A stretch of DNA of 64,000 nt from NCBI RefSeq assembly GCF_004348975.1, contig NZ_SMFP01000011.1, positions 62,001-126,000 on the forward strand, given 5' to 3'. The notes under the pieces were generated by a model. It was not told the DNA's origin. It saw nothing but the letters and a program-made list of their open reading frames with translations, and ran no database searches. Position 1 is the first letter of the stretch, and the number at the start of each line of letters is the position of its first letter. This stretch comes from Antarcticimicrobium sediminis (GTDB taxonomy: Bacteria; Pseudomonadota; Alphaproteobacteria; Rhodobacterales; Rhodobacteraceae). Shown piece by piece: positions 1-7,998 of the stretch. The translations under genes were made by a program, and so were the position numbers.

Positions 1-911
1 AAATCACCAATTTCCGAGGCGAGGCGACACCGCAATCGCAGGCAACCCGGGTCGAGGCCGAGGTTGCGGCGTTGATCCAGCGGGTTGGCGAGCGTGTGCG
101 CCGGGCCCGCGAACGGCGCGGCATTCCGCGCCGGGTGCTGTCGGACATATCGGGGGTCTCGCCACGCTATCTGGCACAGCTTGAGGCTGGCGAGGGCAAT
201 ATCTCCATCGGCCTGTTGCAGCGGGTGGCCTCGGCGCTTGATCATCGGATCGAATGGCTGATCGGCGAAGAGGATCCGTGGAACTCGGAGGCCTTGCGGG
301 TGGCGGATATGTTCCGCAGTTCCAGCTCTGACGTGCAGCAGGCAATCCTGCGCCAGCTCAACCCGGAACCGGCCGAGACCCTGCGCGCCCGCCGCATTTG
401 TCTTTTGGGCCTGCGCGGCGCCGGGAAATCGACCCTTGGCGCGCTGGCCGGACAGGCGCTGAACATCCCCTTTGTCGAACTCAACGGCGAGATCGAGGAA
501 CAGGCCGGCATGCCGGTCGACGAGGTGATGGCACTGTACGGGCAAGAAGGCTATCGTAAGCTCGAGGCGCAGGCGATCAGCCGCATCATCGCCACCCATG
601 ACAGCATGGTTCTGGCGGTCGCCGGTGGCATCGTGGCCGAGCCCGAGACCTATAACCTGTTGCTGGGCCATTTCCACACCATCTGGCTCAAGACCTCGCC
701 CGACGAGCATATGTCGCGGGTGCGGGCGCAAGGGGACGAACGGCCAATGTCCGGCAACCCCGAAGCGATGGAGCAGCTCCGCTCGATCCTGACCAGTCGC
801 GAAACGCTTTATGCCCGCGCGCAGGCGCAGCTGGATACCTCTGGTCGATCGGTCGAGACCTCGCTGGCGCAGTTGCTGGCGCTGATCGAAGATCGCAAGT
901 TTCTGGGCTGA
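1..911 (+). CDS. BoxR-like transcriptional regulator: XRE helix-turn-helix fused to a shikimate-kinase-like domain (5' end outside window)
   Basis: The frame is open to the left edge, so the true start lies outside the window; a TTG at 72 is only an internal candidate. The visible N-terminal part is an XRE-type helix-turn-helix (VSPRYLAQLEAGEGNIS region). A P-loop kinase-like domain follows, with Walker A GLRGAGKST and the AVAGGIV stretch seen in shikimate kinases. This fusion is the hallmark of BoxR/BzdR regulators, which bind benzoyl-CoA through the kinase-like domain and control aerobic or anaerobic benzoyl-CoA degradation. The next gene starts 2 nt after the stop and encodes an acyl-CoA-type dehydrogenase, which fits an aromatic-acid cluster mostly outside the window. 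The family is clear; the specific ligand is inferred. Confidence 0.85.
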   Translation, partial: ITNFRGEATPQSQATRVEAEVAALIQRVGERVRRARERRGIPRRVLSDISGVSPRYLAQLEAGEGNISIGLLQRVASALDHRIEWLIGEEDPWNSEALRVADMFRSSSSDVQQAILRQLNPEPAETLRARRICLLGLRGAGKSTLGALAGQALNIPFVELNGEIEEQAGMPVDEVMALYGQEGYRKLEAQAISRIIATHDSMVLAVAGGIVAEPETYNLLLGHFHTIWLKTSPDEHMSRVRAQGDERPMSGNPEAMEQLRSILTSRETLYARAQAQLDTSGRSVETSLAQLLALIEDRKFLG

Positions 912-913
912 GC

Positions 914-2002
914 ATGGACACCGCTCTGGTCGTCGGTGCCGGACCTGCCGGGGTGGCGGTCGCGCTGCTATTGAGGCGGGCGGGGTATCGTGTGGATCTG
1001 GCCGAGCTTGACGTGGATACCGCACGGCGGGTGCGCGATATGCTGGCGCAGGCCGGGCTGGATCTGGCGGTGATCGACGGGCCGGGTACTCCGCAATCCG
1101 CAACCCTTGTTGTCGAGGCGCTGGAGGAGGAGCCGGATCAGCGCGCCCCGGTGCTGGCCGATTTACTGGCCACCTGTCGCGCCGATTGCCTGCTGTTGTC
1201 CACCACGCTGACCGGGCTGACCGGGCGCGTTCTGGGGTTTCGCCTGTCTGCTCCCACTGCTTTGCGCCGGTTGGTCGAAATCGCCCCCGGCCCCGAAACC
1301 GAGACGCCGCAACTCGCCACCGCCTTTGCCTTGGCCCGCGTTCTGGGGCGTCAGGCCGTTGCGGCCCCCCTTGATCGCCCCTCGATCGGCACGCGGTTGA
1401 TGCAGCGGCTGTACGAGATGGCGGACATGATGCTGATGGACGGTGCCATCCCGCATGAGCTGGACGAGGCGATGGTGGCGTTCGGCTGGGACATGGGCCT
1501 GTATGAGGCGCAGGATCTGGTCGGGCTGGCGCAGGCCTATGGCGCGCGCAAGGCGCAGGCGTCCACACGCGATCCGCGCCGCCGCTATATCCCGATTCAG
1601 GACCGTATGGTCGAGGAAGGACGGCTGGGCAAACTCGCCGGGGTGGGCTGGTATCGCTATCCCGGCGGCGGCGGCGCGGTGATTGATCCGCTGGTCGAGG
1701 ATCTGGTGCGCGAAGAGGCTTGGTTCGCCGGCATCGCCCCGCGCCTGTTCACCGCGCAGGAGATGCAGGAGCGGCTGGCGCTGGCGCTTTTTCATGAGGG
1801 GGCATTGATGTTGGCCGATGGCACCGCCACCGCCGCTGGCGATATCGACACGGTCAGCGTTGCTGGCTTGGGTTTTCCTGCCGGGCGCGGCGGGGTGATG
1901 GCCTATGCCGAGGCGCTGGGCAGGGATGCGGTGCGGCAATCGCTGGAACCGCTCGCAGACGCGGACCCGGTGATCTGGGCACCGCTGCCGCCTTTGGCCT
2001 AG
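914..2002 (+). CDS. 3-hydroxyacyl-CoA dehydrogenase family protein lacking catalytic residues
   Basis: The 362-aa protein starts with a Rossmann GxGxxG motif (VVGAGPAGVAV, residues 6-16), followed by a 3HCDH C-terminal fold (DRPSIGTRLMQ, then MGLYEAQDLVGLA) and a second C-terminal repeat near 270-355. The NAD domain is short. Aligned by eye to active enzymes, the motif GMHFFNP reads GFRLSAP (108-114), so the catalytic His is Arg110. The partner Glu (LVEI, E122) is kept, and the Asn of the GFIxNRLL motif is Thr. It may bind acyl-CoA or NAD without normal dehydrogenase chemistry. It follows the BoxR-like gene by 2 nt, so it is probably cotranscribed and linked to aromatic or acyl-CoA metabolism. 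The stop overlaps the stop of the convergent LacI gene by 4 nt. Confidence 0.75.
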   Translation: MDTALVVGAGPAGVAVALLLRRAGYRVDLAELDVDTARRVRDMLAQAGLDLAVIDGPGTPQSATLVVEALEEEPDQRAPVLADLLATCRADCLLLSTTLTGLTGRVLGFRLSAPTALRRLVEIAPGPETETPQLATAFALARVLGRQAVAAPLDRPSIGTRLMQRLYEMADMMLMDGAIPHELDEAMVAFGWDMGLYEAQDLVGLAQAYGARKAQASTRDPRRRYIPIQDRMVEEGRLGKLAGVGWYRYPGGGGAVIDPLVEDLVREEAWFAGIAPRLFTAQEMQERLALALFHEGALMLADGTATAAGDIDTVSVAGLGFPAGRGGVMAYAEALGRDAVRQSLEPLADADPVIWAPLPPLA

Positions 2003-3024
2003 TCCCGCTTCAGCGTATCGCCAAAGCTGATCTTGGGGGTCAGAACGATCTGGCTCTCGACCTCGCGCGGTGGGGTTTCCAACCGCGCCACGATGATCTC
2101 TGCCGCCTTGCGGCCGATCTCCAACCGGCAGGCGTCCATCGTCGCCAGTTGCCGTGGGAGCCCCTGCAACAGTTCGACCCCGTTGAACCCGGCAAGCCCG
2201 ATCTGACCGGGGATGTCGATGCCCTTTTCCAGCAGGTAAAGCAGCCCACCCGCCCCAATCATATCATTGGAGTAATACAGGAAATCCAGATCCGGCGTGC
2301 GCGCCAGCATCTCGGCGGTCATTTCCCGCCCCTTGGCGAGCGCCGAGCCGCCAGAATAAAATGCGCGGTCGGCAATCTCGATCCCGTGTTTGGCAAGCTT
2401 TTCGGTGAACCCCTCGAACCGTTTCCGCGCCCGGTGGTCCAGCGGCATCTTGGTGCCCAGAAAGCCGATTCGACGATAGCCGGCCTCGACGATGGCGCGG
2501 GCGATCTCGCGTCCGGCGCGGCGGTGCGAAATCCCGACCATGGCATCAATCGGCGTGCCGTCGGTGTCCATGATCTCGACCACCGGGATGCCTGCGGCCC
2601 TGAGCATGGCGCGGGCGGCCTCCGAATGTTCCAGCCCCGCGATGATCACGCCAGAGGGGCGCCACGACAGCATGTCATACAGCACCCGCTCCTCCTTTTC
2701 GGGCAGGTAGTCGGTGACGCCGATCACCGGCTGCAGCTCGGTATGTTCCAGCACCTTGTTGATGCCGGTCAAGACCTCGGGAAACACCATGTTGGACAGC
2801 GACGGGATGATCACCGCGATCAGGTTGACCCGATTCGAGGCCAGCGCGCCGGCGATCTTGTTAGGCACATAGCCCAGCTCTTTGGCGGCGGCGAGCACCC
2901 TTGCGCGGGTGGCCTTGGAGACATCACCGCGGTTGCGCAGAACCCGGCTGACCGTCATCTCCGAGACACCCGAAGCCTCGGAGACATCGCGCAGGGTGAG
3001 CGGGCGTTTGTTTTCAGCCGTCAC
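1999..3024 (-). CDS. LacI/GalR-family transcriptional regulator (GntR-like)
   Basis: About 341 aa from a GTG at 3024 (VTAENKRPLTL), chosen because the helix-turn-helix begins directly after it and an AAGGG-like site sits upstream; a longer GTG start at 3069 is possible but adds an unconserved leader. The N-terminal LacI helix-turn-helix (LRDVSEASGVSEMTVSRVLR) and hinge (KIAGALASNRVNLIAVIIPS) precede a periplasmic-binding-protein-like effector domain. The sequence resembles gluconate-type regulators (FNGVELLQGLPRQLATM). No sugar-catabolic operon is visible beside it, so the target and ligand are unknown. It converges on the preceding gene with overlapping stop codons. Confidence 0.88.
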   Translation of the reverse strand: MTAENKRPLTLRDVSEASGVSEMTVSRVLRNRGDVSKATRARVLAAAKELGYVPNKIAGALASNRVNLIAVIIPSLSNMVFPEVLTGINKVLEHTELQPVIGVTDYLPEKEERVLYDMLSWRPSGVIIAGLEHSEAARAMLRAAGIPVVEIMDTDGTPIDAMVGISHRRAGREIARAIVEAGYRRIGFLGTKMPLDHRARKRFEGFTEKLAKHGIEIADRAFYSGGSALAKGREMTAEMLARTPDLDFLYYSNDMIGAGGLLYLLEKGIDIPGQIGLAGFNGVELLQGLPRQLATMDACRLEIGRKAAEIIVARLETPPREVESQIVLTPKISFGDTLKRD

Positions 3025-3137
3025 GTTTGACCCTTTTTGTCGGAATGTCCCGACGTTACCGCGAAGCACCGATCCTGTTCAAGCATCTGTAAAAACGGTG
3101 ACAAGTGGGATAAACCTGTCTAAACACCGGTTTCGTC

Positions 3138-3214
3138 GGCCCCGTGGCTCAACTGGATAGAGCAGCCCCCTCCTAAGGGGCAGGTTACTGGTTCGAATCC
3201 AGTCGGGGTCACCA
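3138..3214 (+). tRNA. tRNA-Arg (anticodon CCT)
   Basis: A full cloverleaf can be drawn by hand. The acceptor stem GGCCCCG/CGGGGTC contains one G-T pair, the D arm is GCTC/GAGC, and the anticodon stem GCCCC/GGGGC encloses the loop CTCCTAA with anticodon CCT at 3172-3174. The T arm is ACTGG/CCAGT around TTCGAAT. The discriminator is A and the CCA end is encoded (3212-3214). It decodes AGG, a rare arginine codon in such GC-rich genomes. No integrase or direct-repeat attachment site is visible beside it. Confidence 0.97.
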
Positions 3215-3444
3215 CCGCTTTTCCGTCTGTCACAGGGGCAATTTTTGGCCGACGCCGGGGCGGGTGCGCACAACGCGGCGACGCTTTTCCTTGCTATCTG
3301 AGCGCAAATCGCGTAGTGGCTAAATCTGCAACGTTTTTTCCGACCGCATCCTGTCTCCCGCAACGGCTTCAGTCTGCTTCTTCGAACTGACTGAGCCAGG
3401 TTGCCGCGTTCTGTGGGCAACACATACTATGAGGAGACGTCACG
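3215..3444 (+). other. Non-coding leader region of the cold-shock gene
   Basis: About 230 nt between tRNA-Arg and the cold-shock gene, with no credible reading frame. It contains T-rich stretches (for example near 3330-3340), unlike the surrounding GC-rich DNA. Long structured leaders are known for cspA-family mRNAs and act as temperature-responsive elements. I cannot identify a defined promoter or fold here, so the regulatory role is an inference from position. Confidence 0.35.
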
Positions 3445-3651
3445 ATGGCTAAAGGCACCGTGAAGTGGTTCAACCAAACTAAAGGCTTCGGCTTTATCGC
3501 ACCCGAGTCCGGCGGCAAAGACATCTTTGTCCACATTTCCGCTGTTGAGCGGGCTGGCATCAGCCACCTCGACGACGGCCAAGCTGTGACCTTTGAGGTC
3601 GAAGCTGGTCGCGACGGGCGCGAATCTGCACGTGATCTGGCACTCGCCTGA
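3445..3651 (+). CDS. CspA-family cold-shock protein
   Basis: A 68-aa single cold-shock domain with RNP1 (KGFGFI, residues 13-18) and RNP2-like (DIFVHIS, 26-32) motifs and the typical MAKGTVKWFN start. It binds single-stranded RNA or DNA and acts as an RNA chaperone in the cytoplasm. A strong GAGGAG ribosome-binding site lies at 3431-3436, 8 nt before the ATG, and a strong hairpin terminator follows 18 nt after the stop, so it is probably monocistronic. The genome will carry several paralogues, so I give no numbered symbol. Confidence 0.96.
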   Translation: MAKGTVKWFNQTKGFGFIAPESGGKDIFVHISAVERAGISHLDDGQAVTFEVEAGRDGRESARDLALA

Positions 3652-3669
3652 TCCGTTACGACACTGCGA

Positions 3670-3702
3670 AGGCCCGACCGTTTTGGTCGGGCCTGACCTT
3701 TT
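3670..3702 (+). terminator. Rho-independent terminator of the cold-shock gene
   Basis: A perfect 10-bp stem (AGGCCCGACC, 3670-3679, with GGTCGGGCCT, 3685-3694) closes a GTTTT loop and is followed by GACCTTTT. It lies 18 nt after the cold-shock stop. Confidence 0.85.
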
Positions 3703-3711
3703 GGGGGGAAG

Positions 3712-3951
3712 ATGGCGCGTAAGGATAAGTATGATGCAGTGTTTCGGGCCCCGGCACCGAAATCACTAAGCCCACACGACAGGGCGACCGCAGAATCAAA
3801 GCGGATTGTCGAGGCAGAGACCGCAAAACGCGCGACGCTCACCGCCACACTCAAGGCAGCGCGCCTGGCCAAAGAGGCCGGAGACGCAGCGCCCAAACCA
3901 AAGAAATCAGCCGCAAAGAAGCCTGAGCCGGAGACTGACGGCGCTTCCTGA
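3712..3951 (+). CDS. Small basic hypothetical protein
   Basis: A 79-aa protein rich in Lys, Ala and Glu, with a C-terminal stretch of Pro-Lys-Ala (APKPKKSAAKKPEPE) and no membrane segment or signal peptide. A GGGGGGAAG ribosome-binding site directly precedes the ATG. It starts just after the cold-shock terminator and ends before a terminator-like hairpin at 4005. I do not recognise the family; composition suggests a helical, partly disordered, nucleic-acid-associated protein, but that is a guess. Confidence 0.65.
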   Translation: MARKDKYDAVFRAPAPKSLSPHDRATAESKRIVEAETAKRATLTATLKAARLAKEAGDAAPKPKKSAAKKPEPETDGAS

Positions 3952-4004
3952 CGGCATGCCGACTCATCCGCAGCGGATAGTCAGCGGATGCTCTTCGGAG
4001 TGTG

Positions 4005-4034
4005 AACGGCGAAGAAATTCCTTTGCCGTTTTCG
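4005..4034 (+). terminator. Terminator-like hairpin after the small basic protein
   Basis: AACGGCGAAG (4005-4014) pairs with CTTTGCCGTT (4021-4030) with one G-T wobble, around a 6-nt loop, followed by TTCG. It is 53 nt beyond the stop at 3951. I see nothing else in the rest of 3952-4228. Confidence 0.5.
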
Positions 4035-4228
4035 CGTTTCTGATCCCCCCCCTGTTCCTGATCATATTGGCCGCTCTCCAGTGGCGCACCCGCTTGCGGG
4101 CCACGCCTGATTCGCCGTTTGCGTGGGGGAAACCGTATCGCATCAAACCGGTCGAGGGAGCGCGCGGGCAAAGCCGGGTGCGAGTCCTTGTGGTCTCAGA
4201 CGGGTTGGGTCGCCACCGTTGCAGACCC

Positions 4229-4930
4229 TCACACCATTCGGATCACATCCTTTTCGATCGCCAGCATATAGCCGCGCCGGGCGATGTTCTTGACCAGAAG
4301 TTCGCTCACCATCTGGTTGCCCAAGGTGTCGCGCAACCGCTTGATTCGCGTGGCCCCGGCGGCCTCGTCACAATCCGACGAATCGCGCCCCGAGACCACG
4401 GCTTCGATCTCGGCCCCTGACAGCACCTCGTCATCCAGCCGCGCCTCGGCCAGAACCGACAGGGTTTCCATTGCGGCGGCGGTCAGCTTGAAGTCCATGT
4501 TGTTGAGGTAAACGGTGTTTTCCTCGCGGCTGATCAGCAGCGAGTTGACCTGAATGCCGGCCCGTTCAACCTGAGCCATGCGTCGGTTCAGCCCGGCCAG
4601 CAGCACCAGAAACACCAGCGCGGCCACCATCATCGCGGTGGCAAAGACCAGCAGAACAAAGATCACCATACGGTAACTGGCCAGCGTATCGGCAAAGGCG
4701 GTGCCGGATTGGGCGAGGATTTCCAACAGCTTGATTTCGGTGCCACTGGTCAGATCGCTTTCGACAAACAGCCGCTCGACCCGCGCATTGAATGCGTTGG
4801 CGTCAGGTAGGGTCAGCAGCAACACCACGCCCGCGACGATCAGAATCGCTACGATGGCCGCGATGCCGACCACCACGATCCGGGCGCCGGGGCGGCGCGG
4901 CTCAGAACCGGAGATAGAAACGTCCGGCAT
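4229..4930 (-). CDS. Membrane-anchored protein with C-terminal OmpR-type winged-helix domain
   Basis: 233 aa from an ATG at 4930, chosen because GGGAGGAGGG lies just upstream. Two hydrophobic segments (about residues 16-40 and 85-112) flank a short loop likely to be periplasmic. The C-terminal ~110 residues match the layout of an OmpR/PhoB winged helix: NTVYLNNMDFKLTAAAMETL, then RIKRLRDTLG and ARRGYML. No receiver domain is present. The topology suggests a cytoplasmic winged helix tethered to the inner membrane, like ToxR/CadC but with the order reversed. DNA binding is inferred. Its start lies inside the upstream gene (29-nt overlap), so the two are probably translationally coupled. Confidence 0.7.
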   Translation of the reverse strand: MPDVSISGSEPRRPGARIVVVGIAAIVAILIVAGVVLLLTLPDANAFNARVERLFVESDLTSGTEIKLLEILAQSGTAFADTLASYRMVIFVLLVFATAMMVAALVFLVLLAGLNRRMAQVERAGIQVNSLLISREENTVYLNNMDFKLTAAAMETLSVLAEARLDDEVLSGAEIEAVVSGRDSSDCDEAAGATRIKRLRDTLGNQMVSELLVKNIARRGYMLAIEKDVIRMV

Positions 4931-5201
4931 TGGCCCTCCTCCCTTGCAGCCCTTCGGGGCCAAAGACCGACACCACATTCAGCAGTGTCCAGCCGTTCTG
5001 TTGCAGCCGGGCCGAAACCTCGGCCCGCGCAGATTGACGGTCGCAGCCGCCGCGCAGTTGCACAATGCCATAGTGCAGCTTCAGCGGGTTGTCGCGCTTG
5101 GCCTTGTAATCGGCATAGCACTCGGCCGCCGAGGCCGGGGCGGCCAATGCGGTTGCCACCAGACCGGCGATCAGGGCGATGGGGAGCAGGATCTGTTTCA
5201 T
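4902..5201 (-). CDS. Small secreted hypothetical protein
   Basis: A 99-aa protein with a clear signal peptide (MKQILLPIALIAGLVATALA, cleavage near APASA-AEC) and a mature part of about 75 residues with two cysteines (AEC and GGC) that could form a disulfide. I do not recognise the family. It is the first gene of a two-gene unit with the membrane-tethered winged-helix protein, overlapping it by 29 nt. It could be a periplasmic partner of that protein; this is inference from gene order only. Confidence 0.7.
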   Translation of the reverse strand: MKQILLPIALIAGLVATALAAPASAAECYADYKAKRDNPLKLHYGIVQLRGGCDRQSARAEVSARLQQNGWTLLNVVSVFGPEGLQGRRANAGRFYLRF

Positions 5202-5385
5202 TGGATCATCCTGACTGGAGAATGGCGGTCATTCAATAACCACAGGGCTTTGCGGTGGCTGTTATCCGATATCAGCGGGCCGTTATTGCCTGTCTGAGCG
5301 CCCCGGGGCGAGGGTGGATGCATCACCGCCACGGATCAAACACCGTCGGCACCGCAACGGATCGCACCCATGAAAGGATCCTCCA

Positions 5386-5793
5386 ATGACACGCAAGGTT
5401 TTCTCGCACCGTTCCTTCATCGCCCTGATCTCGGGCCTCGCGCTGACAGTGGCCATCACCGGCGCCACCGCCGCCCCCGCCCGCGCTGATAACGACGCGG
5501 CGCGCATCTTTGCCGGTCTGGTCGGACTGGCGATCATCGGTGCCGCCATCGAGGACAGCCGCAATGATCGTGGCCCTGTCGTTCACCAGCGCAGGGTGGT
5601 GGTGCATCAGCCGCCGCAGCATGTTTATCAGCAGCCGCGTCCGGTCTATCAGGCACCACGCCCGGTCTATCAGCCGCCGCGCGCCTACGCGCCGCAGCAT
5701 CAACATCACACCCGCGTTCAGACCCCGCCGCGGCGTCAGGTGATCGTGCGCAAAAGGGTCGTCAACAAGCGCATCGTGCATGTTCATCGCTGA
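5386..5793 (+). CDS. Secreted protein rich in Pro, Gln, His and Tyr
   Basis: A 135-aa protein with a signal peptide (residues 1-34, cleavage after PARA), a short hydrophobic stretch with small residues (RIFAGLVGLAIIGAA), then repeats of the form RPVYQxPR at about residues 80-105. The C terminus is strongly basic (RRQVIVRKRVVNKRIVHVHR). It is probably periplasmic or outer-membrane associated; the function is unknown. A strong terminator follows at 5823, so it is likely monocistronic. Confidence 0.75.
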   Translation: MTRKVFSHRSFIALISGLALTVAITGATAAPARADNDAARIFAGLVGLAIIGAAIEDSRNDRGPVVHQRRVVVHQPPQHVYQQPRPVYQAPRPVYQPPRAYAPQHQHHTRVQTPPRRQVIVRKRVVNKRIVHVHR

Positions 5794-5822
5794 CATGCGG
5801 CAACACCCCCGACAGGGATTGC

Positions 5823-5852
5823 AAGGGTGGCCACCGGGGCCGCCCTTTTTTT
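5823..5852 (+). terminator. Rho-independent terminator
   Basis: AAGGGTGGCC (5823-5832) pairs with GGCCGCCCTT (5838-5847) with one G-T pair around ACCGG, followed by a run of T. It ends the transcript of the 5386 gene. The remaining ~195 nt to the SulP gene are GC-rich with no feature I recognise. Confidence 0.85.
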
Positions 5853-6047
5853 GTATGGGGGAGTTGAAACTCACCCGCCTATCGCATCATATGCGCTGAT
5901 CCTGATCCGGACAGGACCCCGCTTGGCTGCCGCGTTTGTTTCGACGCCCCAGCGGGGCCGCGCGCGACAGCGTACGCGACCGACGTCACCCCGAACCGGG
6001 CGACGCGGGGCCCTGCCCATCCAACCTCGACATGCATGGGCCGCGCA

Positions 6048-7310
6048 ATGAAACCCAAGATTCTGACCACTTTGAAGACCTATACGATGCCCGATTTCAG
6101 CGCCGATGTGCTGGCGGGGATCACCGTGGCGATGGTGGCGCTGCCGCTCAGCCTTGCCATCGCCATCGCCTCGGGGGCTGACCCGGCGTCGGGTCTGATC
6201 ACCGCGATTGTGGCGGGGTTCCTGATCTCGGCCTTTGGTGGCAGCCGGGTGCAGATCGGGGGGCCGACCGGGGCCTTTATCGTGGTGGTCTACGGGGTGG
6301 TCGCGCAACACGGCTATGACGGGCTGGTGCTTGCCACCCTCATGGCCGGGCTGATCCTGTTGGTCGCGGGTTATCTCAGGGCCGGCAGCCTGATTGCCTA
6401 TGTGCCGGAACCGGTGATCAACGGCTTTACCATCGGGATCGGGGTGATCATCGCCACCAGCCAGATCAAGGATTTCTTTGGCTTTTCAATGGAAACGGTC
6501 CCTGCTGATTTCATCGAGAAGATACCGGCGCTTTGGCACGCGCGCGACACGGTCAACTGGGAAAGCTTTGGCATCGGGCTGTTGACGATGGTGGCGATCG
6601 TGGCGTTGCGGCGGCTGTTCCCGCGGTTTCCGGGGCTGATCGTTGCGGTCGGGCTGGGCTCGGCGCTTGCCGCGATCTTCACCTTGCCGATTGATACGAT
6701 CTTTTCCCGGTTCGGGGCGCTGCCCGATCACCTGCCGATGCCGTCCCTTCCCGAACTGTCCTATGCGCGGGTGATCGAATTGCTGCCCTCTGCCGCGGTC
6801 ATCGCCTTTCTTGCGGCGGTGGAATCGTTGCTCTCGGCGATGGTGTCGGACCGGATGATCGGCGGCAAACACCGCCCGAACGCGGAAGTGCGGGCACAGG
6901 GGCTGGCCAATATCGGCTCGGCCTTGTTCGGCGGGCTGCCTGCGACCGGGGCGATTGCCCGCACCGCCACCAACGTGCGCGCCGGCGGCAAGACGCCGGT
7001 GGCCGGGCTGGTGCACGCGCTGACCATTCTGGTGGTGATGATGGTGGCCGCGCCGCTGGCGGGCTATCTGGCGATGCCAGCGCTGGCCGCGTTGCTGATG
7101 CTGACGGCCTGGAACATGAGCGAGCCTGACAAATGGCACGTCTACATGAAGGCGCGGATGTCGGACCGGGTGCTGCTGCTGCTGACGCTGGTGTTGACGG
7201 TGGTCGCTGACTTGACCGTCGCAATCGGCGTCGGTGTGGCGGTTGGTCTGGCGCTGCGCTTGCGCCGCCGCGACGTGCCGCCCGCCGACTGGCACACGCC
7301 GGATCGTTGA
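6048..7310 (+). CDS. SulP/SLC26-family anion transporter without STAS domain
   Basis: About 420 aa from ATG 6048 (MKPKILTT); an in-frame ATG at 6036 adds four residues. It has 10-12 hydrophobic segments and SulP signatures: PDFSADVLAGITVAMVALPL, the GGPTGAF motif and IGGKHRPNAEVRAQGLANI. The family moves sulfate, bicarbonate or dicarboxylates across the inner membrane, usually with Na+ or H+. The protein ends right after the last membrane helix (LRLRRRDVPP), so the usual C-terminal cytoplasmic STAS domain is missing. The substrate cannot be told from sequence. No sulfate-assimilation or carbonic-anhydrase gene is adjacent. Confidence 0.88.
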   Translation: MKPKILTTLKTYTMPDFSADVLAGITVAMVALPLSLAIAIASGADPASGLITAIVAGFLISAFGGSRVQIGGPTGAFIVVVYGVVAQHGYDGLVLATLMAGLILLVAGYLRAGSLIAYVPEPVINGFTIGIGVIIATSQIKDFFGFSMETVPADFIEKIPALWHARDTVNWESFGIGLLTMVAIVALRRLFPRFPGLIVAVGLGSALAAIFTLPIDTIFSRFGALPDHLPMPSLPELSYARVIELLPSAAVIAFLAAVESLLSAMVSDRMIGGKHRPNAEVRAQGLANIGSALFGGLPATGAIARTATNVRAGGKTPVAGLVHALTILVVMMVAAPLAGYLAMPALAALLMLTAWNMSEPDKWHVYMKARMSDRVLLLLTLVLTVVADLTVAIGVGVAVGLALRLRRRDVPPADWHTPDR

Positions 7311-7365
7311 GCGGATCAATCAATCCCTCTTGTGCTGCCCCGGGTGACGGGGCAGCAAGGCACGC

Positions 7366-7998
7366 ATGAGCCATCCTGATTACAGCCTTGAACAGGCATT
7401 GCACGCGCAAGGGCACCTGCGCATCGCCGGCGTTGACGAGGTCGGCCGCGGCCCCATCGCCGGCCCGGTGACCGCAGCGGCCGTTATTTTGAACCCCGAC
7501 GCCATTCCCCCGGGGCTGAACGATTCCAAAAAGCTTACCGCGCGCCGCCGCGAGACGCTGGACCAGCTGCTGCGCGACTCCGCCGAGTTTGCGATTGCCC
7601 ATGCCAGCGTTGCAGAGATCGACGAGATCAACATCCTGCGCGCCAGCCATCTCGCGATGCAGCGCGCCGTTGCCGCGCTGGATCCGGCCCCCGATTTCCT
7701 GCTGATCGACGGCAATATGATCCCTGCCGGGCTCACCCTCCCGTCGCGCGCCGTGATCGGTGGCGACGCGCGCTCGGTGTCGATTTCGGCGGCCTCGATC
7801 ATGGCCAAAACCCGCCGCGATCGGATGATGGTGGATTTGGCGCAACAGCATCCGGGTTATGGTTGGGAAAGAAACGCGGGATACCCGACGAAAAGCCATA
7901 AAGAGGCGCTGCAAAATCTCGGTGTCACCCCACACCATAGACATTCATTCAAACCGGTACACAATATCTTGTATCAAGAGAAATACCTAAGTGACTGA
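7366..7998 (+). CDS. rnhB: Ribonuclease HII
   Basis: A 210-aa type-2 RNase H that cuts RNA in RNA-DNA hybrids and removes misincorporated ribonucleotides. Motifs: AGVDEVGRGPIAGPV with catalytic D24 and E25, NDSKKL, LLIDG with D114, and SISAASIMAKTRRD. Length is normal. The 3' third of the gene is noticeably AT-richer than its surroundings, which may reflect promoter sequence for ccrM, whose start is 88 nt downstream. One GANTC site of the ccrM cluster overlaps the rnhB stop. Confidence 0.97.
   Translation: MSHPDYSLEQALHAQGHLRIAGVDEVGRGPIAGPVTAAAVILNPDAIPPGLNDSKKLTARRRETLDQLLRDSAEFAIAHASVAEIDEINILRASHLAMQRAVAALDPAPDFLLIDGNMIPAGLTLPSRAVIGGDARSVSISAASIMAKTRRDRMMVDLAQQHPGYGWERNAGYPTKSHKEALQNLGVTPHHRHSFKPVHNILYQEKYLSD

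Noticed and set aside
3138-3214. tRNA-Arg as an integration site for a mobile element
   Set aside because: No integrase, no duplicated tRNA end and ordinary chromosomal genes on both sides.
5640-5690. RPVYQ repeats as a possible CRISPR or tandem DNA repeat
   Set aside because: They are short imperfect coding repeats in a Pro/Gln-rich secreted protein, not regularly spaced DNA repeats.
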